Assembly (NCBI RefSeq): GCF_000003815.2
Contig: NC_049981.1
Span: forward strand, 2,824,485-2,888,484
Direction: 5' to 3'
DNA length: 64,000 bases
Source of the DNA: Branchiostoma floridae
Lineage: Eukaryota; Chordata; Leptocardii; Amphioxiformes; Branchiostomatidae
Shown: piece after piece, positions 11,001 through 22,149 of the stretch
How the letters are laid out: the number at the start of each line of letters is the position of its first letter
Position numbering within the stretch: position 1 is the first letter of the stretch
The notes under the pieces: generated by a model
Database searches by the model: none
Told to the model about the DNA's origin: nothing
What the model saw: only the letters and a program-made list of their open reading frames with translations
Translations under genes and position numbers: made by a program

Positions 11001-14000
11001 TTACAATAGCCCACCTTCCTGTTCATGAGACTCTATGCTCTCCTCCCCTCCTGAGTGGACATTGGCAGAGGACACGCTACTAGCAGGGGAGAGGGGGGTG
11101 TCGGCACCCTCCTGTGATCTTCTCTGGGCTAGCATTCTCTTGGAAGGTACCAAGTACCCTCTTTCCCTATAAGAAATACAAACTTGACTCATAAGAAGGC
11201 ATTGGAAATTGTCCTGACACAGAAGTCTATTGTTGTATCAAATAGCATTTGCTCATTTTTTAGGCAAAAAAAAAAGTCCTGTTTTGCATTAACTGTCTAT
11301 TTCCACCTTTACCTACCTCGCCAATGCCACAAGTATGAAATTTTCATCATGTCAACTGTTTTTAAGTTCACAGGAATACAATTTAGCAATAGGAGGCAAA
11401 TAAAGTGTTTGTGGTGGTTTTGAGTTGATGCGGAAGCGCCATGTACCGTCACTAAGTCACATATTATCTGCTGTGCTTTTGAGCGGCCATTGTGAAAACC
11501 ATGAACATAAAACCACTGCAAACATTTCTATATTTATAGTAACTTTTCTCCCGAGAGATCCAGCTTACTTCCTGCTTTGATGTCCTGACTTGTTGGACAG
11601 GAAGTTCCTGAACTGTCTGCGGATGTCCCAGATGTCGTCTGGCTTCAGGGACGGGCAGCGACGGAACACCTGGGGGAAGGACAGCATCTCAAGATCATAA
11701 GAAGTGCATTTGCTTAAAGAGGAGCAAATAAGGATTGTCTCGACATAGGGGGAATCTGCTCAATTACTAGATTATTAATAATTAGTTTTTATCTTTACAG
11801 TTGGTTGAATTTTAGAAATTTATTGATTTTATTTCCATAAATATGTGGGCTTTTAGAAAATAACATCCACTTCTGGGGTCCACTTAACATTTCTAATCAG
11901 CAAATCTCAGAAAATGGGAAAGCTCACCTCTGCCATGGCATCATCAATGTAAACACTTCTCAGGCCTGTCATCTCATACCTGTTCACTGTCTCTCTCACC
12001 ACTCTCTAGATGGGACAAAGGAATGATACAGGAAAAATCAAACTTCAAGGAAGACGTGGAATATGTAGAATCATTAATGGCTCATTATCATTGAAATGTG
12101 CAAATCAGCAGTTTTAGGTTCAAAAAGGTAAATCAGCTCAATTTTCATTTAAACCTACCAGGTTGTTTAGGAAAATTCCTCTGTTAATGATAATCAATAA
12201 ATGGTATTTCATTTTGTTTCTACCCATTGTTTATATACTACAGGGCAGGTAACAAACGCCACTGGTAACTTTTGTTACAACAGTAAACTTGTAATTTTTC
12301 TTCAAAATGATTTACAGTTACAGTATTGGCTAGCCTGACTAAAACCGCCGCTGGGGAGGGGGTCATTAACCCCAGCCAGTGAGAGATTGTGTAAACACAG
12401 GCTTCTGTATTGGCTACCACATCTTTTACATATCGGTATAACAGGACGTTACAATAGGGACACTTACAACATGATTACACCAGGTTACAAATGTAGAAAG
12501 CATTGAACAATGGTAAAATAAGGTACAAAAATCTATCTGAATTGATTTGAATTGGCCCTGGGAGCAAATTGATTTGCACATATTTTGCAGTGAGTGAACA
12601 GGGCCTTACAATCACTATTCACAATATCTGCTTAGAGATTAGCATTTAACCTACCCTGAACCAGTTTCTGGCGGCGTTGTTGGTTTCGTTCTTGGCGAGC
12701 ATCTGTTCCCGGCTGTAGTGCATCACGTCAGACTGATCATGATGATGTGACCCACTATGGAACTGGGCTCCTGACGTCCTGTGTCTGCCTAGTTTGGACA
12801 AAACAATGCAATAAAAGTGTAAATACCATAAGATATCCATAAAATATACCAAATATCATCACAATCCATCCAAAGGTTCTTAAGTCATGCTGACAAATAT
12901 ATGGACACATGCAAATAAAAATAGTCCCCCATAGGGCTGGGTACAGTTTACCGGTACAAAACCGTTTTGTCTTATTGGACCGCTCAGAAAGAACGGACCT
13001 GAAGAGATGTGGTGGACCTGAACCGGACCTGGACCTGAATTTTCTGTACCGGTACCCACCCCTAGTCCCCCATTTATCATGCGGGTAAATCCAAGAAATT
13101 GAAATGTCATGCTCTTTGCTATCTACTCACCAAAAAAAAGGCTAGGTTTGACAGGGTCAGTTATAATCAGTCAATACTGATTTTAGGCGTTGTGTTTCCG
13201 CCTAAGGTTACCCGCCTGAGTCAGGCGGGTAACCTTAGGTGGAAACACAATGCCTAAAATCAGTATTGACTGATTATAACTGATATTATAACAAACCATA
13301 CTGGTATCTGAAATTTCTGACCTGTACATGCCATGTTAGTCTGAAGTTCCTGTATCCCCTGTCCTTGTTGATGATAATTGTTTCCATAAAGGTTGGACAT
13401 TGGCGACGCCTGACTCCGTTCTCGAGTCCCATGGCTAACTCCTGTACCATCCATACAGTCTTCAAAGTATGCAGCGTTTGTCTGATGCTGTTCTGCCCCT
13501 TCAGGGGACATTGTCATCACATCTTCCCAATCATCCGTCTCTCTCTTAACAACAACTTCGCGGTCAGAGTTAGAATGGCTTGAAGATGACGAAACAATTG
13601 CCCAATTCGGATGCCCCTGTACTGGAGATGGTGCCTGGAAGTGTTCATTGGTTGCTCCTGTGGATCCAATCGGAGAACTTTTACTCACAGTCTCGTTTTG
13701 GTATCTCGATATTTCAGCCGTTGTTGATGGAAACGACCTTGCAGCAATGGTGGTCTCGGGCTTTGCAAGGTCATGTTCATAATCTCCGGATCTGTCTACA
13801 AGGCGATCGTTAGCCATACAACCTGACCTTATGCACTCGTGTAAAAATTGCGTACAGTCTGCGACAACGTCCATCATATGAAGATAACTCGCGGCTATTT
13901 GTACGTCGATTACGTTCTGTGCAGACAACTGCAGCTGAGATGTATACATCATGTCCAATGTGGCCGAAATCCCCTCCTTCGTGAGTCCGTGTAACTCGAC

Positions 14001-15245
14001 CTCGTTCATGTTCTGTTTACCACTTAGAACGGTTCGCAGATATCCAGAGGAGGCCATGAGAATGGCCTTGTGTGCGGGGAAGGACTCGTCTTTGACCTTG
14101 ATGGTTATGTCACAAGAGGACTGGTGTTGTCTCCTTTGAGAGTCAAAGTGTTGGAGCAGTTTTGCAGGGTGGGAAGGGTAGTGGAGGACTTGCACGGTGG
14201 TGCTGTCAGTCATCTGGAAAGGATTTACAAATTTACTATTATTTAGAGTAAACTTTGCTAAAACAAATAAGACCTACTTGTATGAAAAAAGTTGTATCTT
14301 GTTAGGCATAGGGAAAAGAATGCTGTGTTTCCTGTTTCCCTGACCTATCCTAGAAAAACCTGGAAATCATATAAGCCTTTTTTTAATGGGCGGGCGCTGG
14401 AGTTACATAGTTTCAGCTTTCAGTTAGAAATTTTATTCAGTCTGCTTGAATCCTATTCAATTACAAAAATACTCCTTGTCCTATCTAATACTATAGTAAT
14501 AATGGATGAATGTATCCACAGATCTGTAACCGTTATGCACAAAATTAAAGTTTGACAATGAAAATATAAGTGTCCTTAGCTTATAATGCATTTTAATTGA
14601 TCTTGTCCTTCATTTTGCCACGCCTATCCACATTCTAAATACAATGTATCATAAACATCCATCCAAAACCTCTCAAGTAACAAGCAGAGAATCACAGCAC
14701 TGAAATGCTAGCCTGGAGTCCAGCCATATTACAGTCTAGCTTCCAGTCTCTTCTGAGTCCTCTCCATATTTGGAGCCATAAATCATTATAATAAGGCTGT
14801 ATACTGGGCTATGAAAATATGGAGGTAACAAAATTGCTTGTGAAGATACAAAACCTACCATGTGTCCTGATGCCAGGCTAGTGGTGAGGAACCGTGTGCA
14901 GTCCGCCACCACGTCCATGACATGAAGGTAACTCGCAGAGACCTGTACCTCCATCACGTTCCCTGTCGAGATCTGGAGCTGAGACGTGTACATCATATCC
15001 AACATGGCGGAAAAACCTTGCGTTGTCAGCCCCGAAAGTTCTACTTCTCTCGTTTCTCCCGTTTGCGCTTTGAACAGGGTGTCAAAGTATCCTGAGGAAG
15101 CACGGAGGACAATTTTGTGCGCGGGAAAATGTCGGCCTTCTATCTTGACTTTTGTGTCGCAGGGCAGAATGTCAGCCCTTCGCTGATGGTCCAGGTACTG
15201 AAGAACTTTGATGGGCTGGTCATCGTAGTGAATTAGTCTTGCCAT
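11001..15245 (-). CDS. Tandem BTB/POZ-domain protein, six coding exons
   Basis: Exons in transcription order: 15245-14859, 14213-13322, 12788-12655, 12005-11928, 11669-11569, 11166-11001. All junctions have GT/AG borders and matching phases (0, 1, 0, 0, 2), giving 585 residues. Exon 1 encodes a full BTB domain (residues ~10-125; FPAHKIVLRASSGYF, VELSGLTTQGFSAMLDMMYT). Exon 2 encodes a second, similar BTB (~140-255) and then an acidic, Ser-rich linker with a VKRE SUMO-like motif. Exons 3-6 (residues ~427-585) encode a charged, probably helical region (MLAKNETNNAARNWFR, DDIWDIRRQFRNFL) that I do not recognise, and a polar tail. Both BTB exons begin with ATG immediately or a few bases after an acceptor, so each could be the start in alternative transcripts. 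A possible 5' untranslated exon ends at a GTAAGG donor near 16564. BTB domains dimerise and recruit CUL3 or corepressors; there is no kelch repeat or zinc finger here. Confidence 0.9.
12932..13064. mobile_element. hAT-type MITE (TAGGGCTGGGTAC family), short copy
   Basis: Ends TAGGGCTGGGTAC and GGTACCCACCCCTA are near-inverted repeats. They are flanked by a perfect 8-bp duplication GTCCCCCA (12924-12931 and 13065-13072), which is diagnostic of hAT transposition. It lies in the BTB gene intron between coding exons 2 and 3. Internally deleted relative to the 433- and 453-bp relatives at 20448 and 60012. Confidence 0.9.
13157..13283. repeat. Near-perfect 127-bp palindrome
   Basis: Arms 13157-13219 and 13221-13283 are almost exact reverse complements around a single base at 13220 (CCCGCCTGA-G-TCAGGCGGG at the centre). 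A transcript would form a ~62-bp hairpin. It lies in the intron just downstream of the second BTB exon. Probably a foldback MITE; a small-RNA precursor role is possible but unproven. Confidence 0.9.
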
Positions 15246-15251
15246 ATTTTC

Positions 15252-17654
15252 CTGAAAACATAAAATACAGAGAATGGTGTCAGTTATGCCACGGTTTGAT
15301 ATGTAACACTAGTTCACCTTTACATGTATCTGTGGGGTTACCTATATCCGTTGTTTTAAAACCAGGTGGTGTTTAAGGATAAGAAGTGGATGGACGGCAG
15401 GCTTTTAGCCAGGCATGCGTCAACGCGTCATCTGGACGCCCTTTTCTTAGAATAACAAGAAATTTGATGCCCCTGGACGCCCTATACTGGGGAGAAAATC
15501 CTCTGACAAGCATGAAATTCTGATTGACCAGGGATGCTACAAGTACAAGGTCATCTGTCGTCACAGTCTTCTACTGTGACATCTGTAACAGTATTTTTGC
15601 CTCTTGGGATACCTTAGAATGCACTATTTTAACTTAAAATCATCAAAAACTCTGCACCATGGAAGGTGGATGCCCCCAGACCCCCCTACAAAAGTCACTT
15701 ACCGCGACTCACCAATAAGTTTGGACCCCCTATTATAAAATCCTAGCTAAAAGCCTGATGGACGGTGGATTCAAAGTGCAGTATTTTTAAAATACACCTT
15801 GTTTACCAATTCAAAACCACCGTCCGTCGTATTTACATCCCTAAATACCCAGTTTTTTTAAACAACGGATAAAGGTTTCCCCCCGGATAAAGGTATATAC
15901 TAGCATTAGATGACCCCCCTCCCCCCAAAAAAATTTGTAATCATACTGTAAACTGTAAAGAATTGCATTAACCCCCATGTAAAAATGTCTAAATGGGGGA
16001 GTAGGACTACCCCAAAGTATTAGCCAGCCCAGATAGAGGGGTCAGTCTTTTCTGCAAACCCCATCATTTCAGGGCTGTCAAACAATACTTCGTATTTTGC
16101 ACAAAAACTAAACCTCATTACTTGTGAAACACAAAAATTACGAACTATTCACATTCCACACAAACAACAACACTTTGTTTCACGCGTACATGGATTGATA
16201 TTCATGACAATTTTCATGGCAAACATGGAACAAACATGGCGGCCGCTTGAGGAACAAAACCATGAAAATAACAGACGACGGATAGAACTGAGACAAAATA
16301 CGAGACTTTCAGCGTAAAATCAAGTAAAATAAACAAGTACGAAATACACAGTCTCCCTAAAACTTACGATTATACCAAATATGGAGACAGCGGTGTAAAG
16401 AAAGGCGTGGAAATGTGGCGTGGACGAGGCAATGATTTGTACCAAGTCACGTCGAAAGTTACAAATGGTATAATACCTCGTTTTTCATCGCAGCTCAAGA
16501 CCATGGTTTTCCCATGACGATGCTGAAAAAGAAGGCTACATGAAGAATGCAACATTGCCTTACCTTTAACGCTCAGTCAAACTAAAACCGCATGACGAGG
16601 GCGACACGTATATTTCTGTATAACCACGCTCTGCTCTCGGCTTTCATCACACGATTTGATTAAAACCATGTCAAAGCGCCGCCCTGCAGTTGGACTACGC
16701 ACTGCAGCCACAATACATGGTTTGTGATGGTTGACTGCACTCCACCTTCGCATCCATCAAAACTGGTGACTGCAACAAACGCAAAGAGGAGGAGAAGAAT
16801 TTGCCATCCATGCTGGAGCTCAAAGTCTTTTCGATAGCCAGAAACGGATTTGTAGGGACCTACTCTATCTAAACTCCGACGCTGCGATACAAGAGACTTT
16901 AAAAATGTGTTTGTATGTGTGTCTACGCATGCGCATATAATACAAGAATCTGCCAATCTCTTTGTTGTCGAACAAAGAGGACTTTCCAAGCAAATAGAAT
17001 TGGCAAAGTGCATAAACAAAAAGGTGAACTTAATTTTCACACAGGGGGCTCAAATTCACAGGTCTAAGTGCCAAGGTTGCGTACTGTATCACTTTATTTG
17101 TGTGGTGTTTCCAATAAATCTAAAACATGATGCGGGCTTGAGACAGGACAAAATAATGAACGTCCAAAATCAAAGCCCCCGGATGAAAAGGTGACACGGC
17201 TCTGAAACTGATTCTTTACGTTCTGTGTAGGACTGTGTATTAGGCCCTACCACCTCCAACCAGGACCTACTAGAAGCTAACGAGAAGGCCGTGGCCTGGC
17301 TGCAGTACTGGCACGGAATGATATGATGATGAGCAGCGGAACACTTGTACATACATGTATAACGTTACAGTTTGCCAGTGTAAAACTGAAATGCGTCAGG
17401 GATTTATTATTTTCAGCATCATACTTCAAGAGTACTATTATGTGAAGTGTCAACATGAAGGGGTCTCGGTTTAATGCTTCCGACTTCTTCATGTAATCAT
17501 TCTATTGACACAAAAATTAGTAGAAAATATTGGAATACGATGGTATTTTGTTTTCATGACCTTCAGTCAGATAGAAGACTTTATGTCCTTTGCTATCAGT
17601 CGATCCCTCTGAAAACTAGGGATGACTGGTTTTGGCTATTATTAAAGGTCGGTC
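15252..17654. other. Intergenic upstream of BTB gene; likely promoter region
   Basis: No coding exon recognised. On the minus strand a donor-like TAAAG/GTAAGG at 16563-16564 could end a 5' untranslated exon of the BTB gene that would splice to the acceptor at 15252. Sequence around 16190-16260 contains CATGGCGGCCGC and nearby CpGs. None of the short frames has domain features. Confidence 0.4.
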
Positions 17655-17880
17655 GGGTACACAAGTGTTCAACAGTTTTCCCTTGGCTCCTCTGAGCGCC
17701 GGTAAAACAAATAAGAGGCGACTAGAAACAATCTCCTGGCTCCCGGGATTCGAACCCGCGCCGAATCCGGGCCGCCAGATCACAATACCAACGTGCTAAA
17801 CCGTTATATACGCCAAAAGGGACAGTTTTGTTTGGCATGGTCAGTTTGGCGGCGTTTGAACCCCACTGCTACACACACAG
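17655..17880 (-). mobile_element. tRNA-derived SINE copy 1
   Basis: Read on the minus strand it contains an A-box-like TTTAGCACGTTGG and a B-box GGGTTCGAATCCCGGGAG at the spacing of a pol III promoter, inside a degraded tRNA-like body. The flanks GGTCAGTTTGGCGGCGTTTG and GAGGCGACTAGAAACAAT recur at 35455-35582 and 35695-35842, so it is a dispersed family rather than a tRNA gene. Confidence 0.75.
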
Positions 17881-18414
17881 ACTGATTTAGCATCAGAACA
17901 GGAAATGTCTACTCTAGTAGAGAGCCACAAATTACAGATTCAATAAAGATATTATTTTAGTATTTGAACCTCAAATATGCTGTGTTACTCAGTGCGCAAA
18001 CATTCCTAAATACTTCATTAGGCATGAAGTATTTTTCAATGGATTGTTTATTTCACAAGCATGTCTGTTCTAGTCTTACAAAGGACGTATTTGGTGAAAG
18101 GTGCAGTGAAATAACAACATTTACGTTTCAGGGCGCATCATCAGAAACGGTTATAGACAATGTTACGCTCACATTTGGACCAGCTTATGTGAGAAATGCC
18201 GCGGTGAAGAACTTGTTGAATAATTCCTGACAAATATCTGTCAATCTTATGCTGCACTGGACACCCCAACACTTTATATAAAACAGGTATTGCATGCTAT
18301 GTGTTCAATTGGAATTGGAACATTTGCTGGATTTGCGAGCAACTCCGTACTGATGTCACCACTGTTTTGAGCAGGTAAGTACGAAGCGGGTAGGTATCTT
18401 ACAGTGGGTCGCGT

Positions 18415-18830
18415 TTGTTGGCGACTGTTTGCGAAAGACATTCGGTTACTAAAAACAGGTGCCAATAGGTCGAAAACCGGTCGCCTGAAATCACGATTTT
18501 TCGCCTCACAGAAATTGCATGTGACAAAATGGCCCGAACTAGTCTCTAATAGACAGGTACGATCACTGAAAATCTCTTTTTGACTATTGAAAATTGATAT
18601 AAATACTTCAGTAACAACACTGTTGTGTTGTTACTGAAGTATTTATCTTGTACTAGTATCCAATCTGGGGGCGAAACGAAGGATACGATGGAACATTTCA
18701 GAAGTGGCCATTTTGTTTGTAGATTCCACGCTTGTGTCGCACGTCAGTATGAACGCAAGGGAAAATTGGTGAAAATTCGCAAAATAATTGTAATAATCTG
18801 TAGCCAACATGGGTGACCCAGTGGGGACCA
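18415..18830. repeat. Dispersed repeat with internal 22-bp hairpin
   Basis: Segments such as GGGAAAATTGGTGAAAATTCGC, the AAATCTCTT block and ACTAGTCTCTAATAGACAGG are recognisably related to 42280-42670, and more loosely to 55510-55790 and 40680-40923. At 18599-18646 two perfect 22-bp arms (ending CAGTAACAACAC / GTGTTGTTACTG) flank a 4-base loop. No coding potential. Confidence 0.6.
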
Positions 18831-19482
18831 GCTAAAGTTTAGCTTTATGAAAATTTCAACAACTAGAAGTGAAGTACTGTCTTTATAATTAATATCGTGA
18901 ACGTGGTAAGATATGATATATGATTCGATATGTACAGAATATATCTAAAAAACACAGATGAAATATAAATAACAGTTACAGGGTCCCTATCTAGTACTAC
19001 CGAGCTTTAAACACAACATTTTTGCTGGGCCCTAATGGCATTGAAAGGCATATACAGTCGGCGTGACCGCTAGGCTTGGGAATATCAAAAGTGTTTGTTT
19101 AAATCGCTCCTTTGTGTTTTGAGTATTTATAGGCAACAAGCGCAAATGGAAAGTAAACCGCGAAGGACCTTTCGCAAACAGTCAAAGGCAACCACTGTAA
19201 AGTCAATATTTCTGTTCCTTGTTATCATATCATTCCGTAGCGATATTCATAGAGGACTATAGCGAAGTCTTTTTGTTTGATTGCGTTAAACGCAGGGCAA
19301 ACCGCTTCATGGCATAAAAGATGTTCAACAAATATCTTTTAAGAAATGGTCATAAAAGATGTTCAACAAATATCTTTTAAGAAATGGTCCATTTAACAAG
19401 ACATTGACTATGTTGTTTGCCACCCTATACATGTAGCTATCAAATCTGCCAGGGACTACTACTAGTATCCTAGGCAATCACC
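18831..19482. other. 5' flank of first claudin-like gene
   Basis: No coding exon. A 38-bp unit (CATAAAAGATGTTCAACAAA...) is directly duplicated at 19313-19350 and 19351-19388. The promoter of the claudin-like gene should lie in or near this stretch, but I cannot point to a TATA box with confidence. Confidence 0.5.
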
Positions 19483-21853
19483 ATGGGATGGCGACATCTA
19501 TCGGCATTTTTCGGTACTGCAGGATTTATAGTCCTAGTCGTGGGCATGGCAACAACAGCCTGGGCCTCTGCTGGCTTTGACGAGTACGGACCAGCCGTTC
19601 ATGCAAAGAACGAAATTCTGTACGTCACACGTGGACTGTGGAGCGTCTGCTACTCAGCGTTTGGACTAACGGAATGTGAGATTCTGGACCCAGGTATAAC
19701 GCTCGCTCACCTTTATCCGAGGGTAACCTATATCCGATGTGATTAAAAACGTGGTATATTTATCGTTGAAGAGGTTCATCAGTCATGTATGTATACAGTT
19801 ACTATCAATTTTCTTCTAACAGTGACTGTTTATCAAAGGTAGAGTACGTACCTCCAAATTTTCGATGTCTGACAGCACATGTTGGTAACTCATGTTGGTC
19901 ACAGAGAATGGTCTATTCTCGATCTCGCGAGAGAGCACGAGACTAGACCAATTTGGAAGCAATTACTCTACTTTAAAAACAGTCACTGTTGGAAGAAAAT
20001 TGATTGTCATTGTGGTATATTTAGTCGACAGACAATGGTATCAAATTGCAATATTTTAAAAGTAATACAATCTGAAACCACTGCTCGTTAACTATATACC
20101 CCTAGATGCCCTGATTTTAACGTTTACCTTTCTTTAGGAAATGTAGCGCTCCAAGACCACGTCGTGCGTTTCTTCGTGTTGATTGGCGTCTTGCTGGCCG
20201 GCGCTGGTCTCGGTTTGGAGGCTTACTACATCAGGAGGCACAAGATGGGCGAGGCGGTGCCTGTTCTCGTGAAGTATGCCAGCGGAGTCCTTACACTTGC
20301 TGCAGGTACAATCTTTCTTTCGTTTTTGAGGCTACCAACTTCAATTTGCTGAAGACTTTTGTAGCCTATATAGGAAAGTCGTGTAAAGTGATTTTCCCAA
20401 GGGCAAAAGATCGGTGACACGGCGGGGTTTGAACTCATGATCAGGACTAGGGCTGGGTATCGGTACGGTGTACCGGTACAAAACCGGTTTTTCTTATTGG
20501 ACCGGTCCAGAAAAACCGGACCTGAAAAAAGTCGGTGGACCGGATGTTGGACCGATTAGAAAATTAACATATTATTTTATCAGACATTCACACCTTTTGG
20601 CGCTTGCAGGTGGAAGAAAATAACAAGAGTGAAGTAGAGTAGAGTTTATAGTAATTTCTACCAAGTTTTACAGCCAATCGTACAGGTGCTGTTAGCGTTG
20701 TAGGATTTTAAAACGCCAGTGTAAGTCTAATACTTCACCAAACAGATTTCTTTGTTGTGAAATGGACCATTGGTATGAGTCATACTGAATCAGGTCCAGG
20801 TTCAGGTCCGGACTTGGACCTGATCCTTTGGACCTGAACCGGACCTGGACCTGAATTTTCTGTACCGGTACCCAGCCCTAATCAGGACCTTCTGGACCTG
20901 AGTCAAACGTGCTGCCGATTGCGCCACGCGGTCCCACCCTCAACAAATATGCCTTTATCTTTTCACATATATTCCCGGTACAGTCCCGGTGGATTCCTTC
21001 TGAACATTTCTAAGTTCTTTTTATCACACGACATGAAGATTACATTGTCAATATTTTTCAAAAAGACCCTTTCCTCAGAATGAATTAGCCACGATTTTGG
21101 CCCTTATATTTTGTTGTGCCACATTTTACCTCCATGAAATATGCTTGGAGTTTATATTTTCACTAGCGTTAAATGTCTGTCTGTCTGTTGCTCAACAAAA
21201 TACGTAATCAAGAACGGCTGGATGGATTGGTTCCATATTTGGTGTTTGCATGTTGTGACAAAAACTTGAAATGATTAGATGTTGGACTCACTAGCGGCTT
21301 CCCTCGGTACTGCATTTCACGGGAAGACGTGACACACGTTTGGGTCCCCTGGCCCTAAAAGCGACATAAAAACTCAAAGGAAATGTCCGAAGGGGATAAC
21401 TTTAGAAAGGAATAACGTTTTAACATGATTTTGGTATGTGTAGCTACAAAGACGTACGAAATTATATATAATCATGCAGAAAAGGACGTACACGTTTGTT
21501 CGTTTATCATCTGTTTATTTGTTTGTTTATTCTTATTTGTCTATTACATGTATCTCTTTGTCCATCTAGCGGTCTGCACGTTTATTGGAGCCCTTGTCTA
21601 CACAATAAGCGGACCGAAGGGGTGGAACATCAACGATCATATCCATTTTCCCGGAACGGAGTTTGACGGATCGAAGTGGCAGTTCGGGTACTCGGTATTC
21701 CTGACCTGGGCGGCTGTAGTACCTCTACTGATCGCTGGGTGCGCTCTCTTGTATCAGGCACGGACTCTCAGCAAAGATGTTAGCAACGGAGCTAAAATGG
21801 AAATATTTCACCACACACACCAGGAGATGCATATCATTGAATCAGGGCTCTAG
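19483..21853 (+). CDS. Claudin/PMP22-family four-pass membrane protein
   Basis: Exons 19483-19693, 20138-20305 and 21570-21853, all joined in phase 1, give 220 residues. The start ATG (ACCATGG) is the first in frame. TM1 is about residues 8-26. The first extracellular loop carries the claudin-family signature: Trp27, Gly51-Leu52-Trp53, Cys56 and Cys65. TM2 is about 79-97, TM3 about 112-138 (split by intron 2), then a second loop and TM4 about 168-190 with a ~30-residue cytoplasmic tail. Family members sit in cell junctions or plasma membrane and seal or organise contacts; the exact subfamily (claudin, EMP/PMP22, TMEM) is not resolved. Intron 2 holds a split tRNA-like SINE and a hAT element. 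The last three codons and the stop are supplied by another hAT MITE (21843-22141): without it the protein would end three residues earlier at a TAG. Confidence 0.88.
20411..20935 (-). mobile_element. tRNA(Trp)-like SINE head, split by a hAT insertion
   Basis: Joining 20935-20881 to 20447-20411 on the minus strand gives a body beginning GGGACCGCGTGGCGCAAT, with a CTGACTC-like anticodon arm and GAGTTCAAACCCC T-arm. This resembles tRNA-Trp but with mismatched stems, so it is a tRNA-derived repeat rather than a working gene. The 433-bp hAT element at 20448-20880 interrupts it between the anticodon and T arms. Confidence 0.6.
20448..20880. mobile_element. hAT-type non-autonomous element, 433 bp
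   Basis: Ends TAGGGCTGGGTATCGGTAC and GTACCGGTACCCAGCCCTA are inverted repeats. The 8-bp duplication ATCAGGAC is exact (20440-20447 and 20881-20888). Subterminal GGACCTGAACCGGACCTGG motifs recur. No transposase frame. Located in intron 2 of the first claudin-like gene, nested in a tRNA-like repeat. Confidence 0.93.
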
Positions 21854-22141
21854 CCTGCTCGAAATTTTTTTGCCGTGAAAATACTATTCCAGGAGTTAGA
21901 GGGACTGAACCGAAAAACGGGTTTTTAATGAGATTAATGTATGCGAAATGGCACCGACACAATTCGTCAACAATAATAACAATAGCAAAACAGTGTATGG
22001 TTTTACGGCCGTGGACAGCGTCCCCAAGCCGCCTGTAGCTTCCACCAAGGATTTTTGTCCGTCAAGGTTGACGGATTGCTTTTAAAATTTTTCCGTCACA
22101 CGCAGCAATTGACGGAAAAATTGACGCTGGCTAGAGCCCTG
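21843..22141. mobile_element. hAT MITE at the stop codon of the claudin-like gene
   Basis: Inverted ends CAGGGCTCTAGCC and GGCTAGAGCCCTG bound a 299-bp element. It is flanked by a perfect 8-bp duplication CATTGAAT (21835-21842 and 22142-22149). The left end begins inside the reading frame: GAA-T|CA-GGG-CTC-TAG. The sequence after the right duplication shows that the uninterrupted frame read GAA-TAG. The middle contains an internal inverted motif (CCGTCAAGGTTGACGG, ATTGACGG). Confidence 0.93.
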
Positions 22142-22149
22142 CATTGAAT

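Noticed and set aside
17737-17813. Possible tRNA gene with a good B-box
   Set aside because: The cloverleaf is poor, and the same sequence with non-tRNA flanks occurs twice more near 35.5-35.8 kb, so it is a SINE.
20881-20935. Possible functional tRNA-Trp gene
   Set aside because: The body is split by a hAT element, and even when rejoined the acceptor and T stems have several mismatches, so it is a tRNA-derived repeat.
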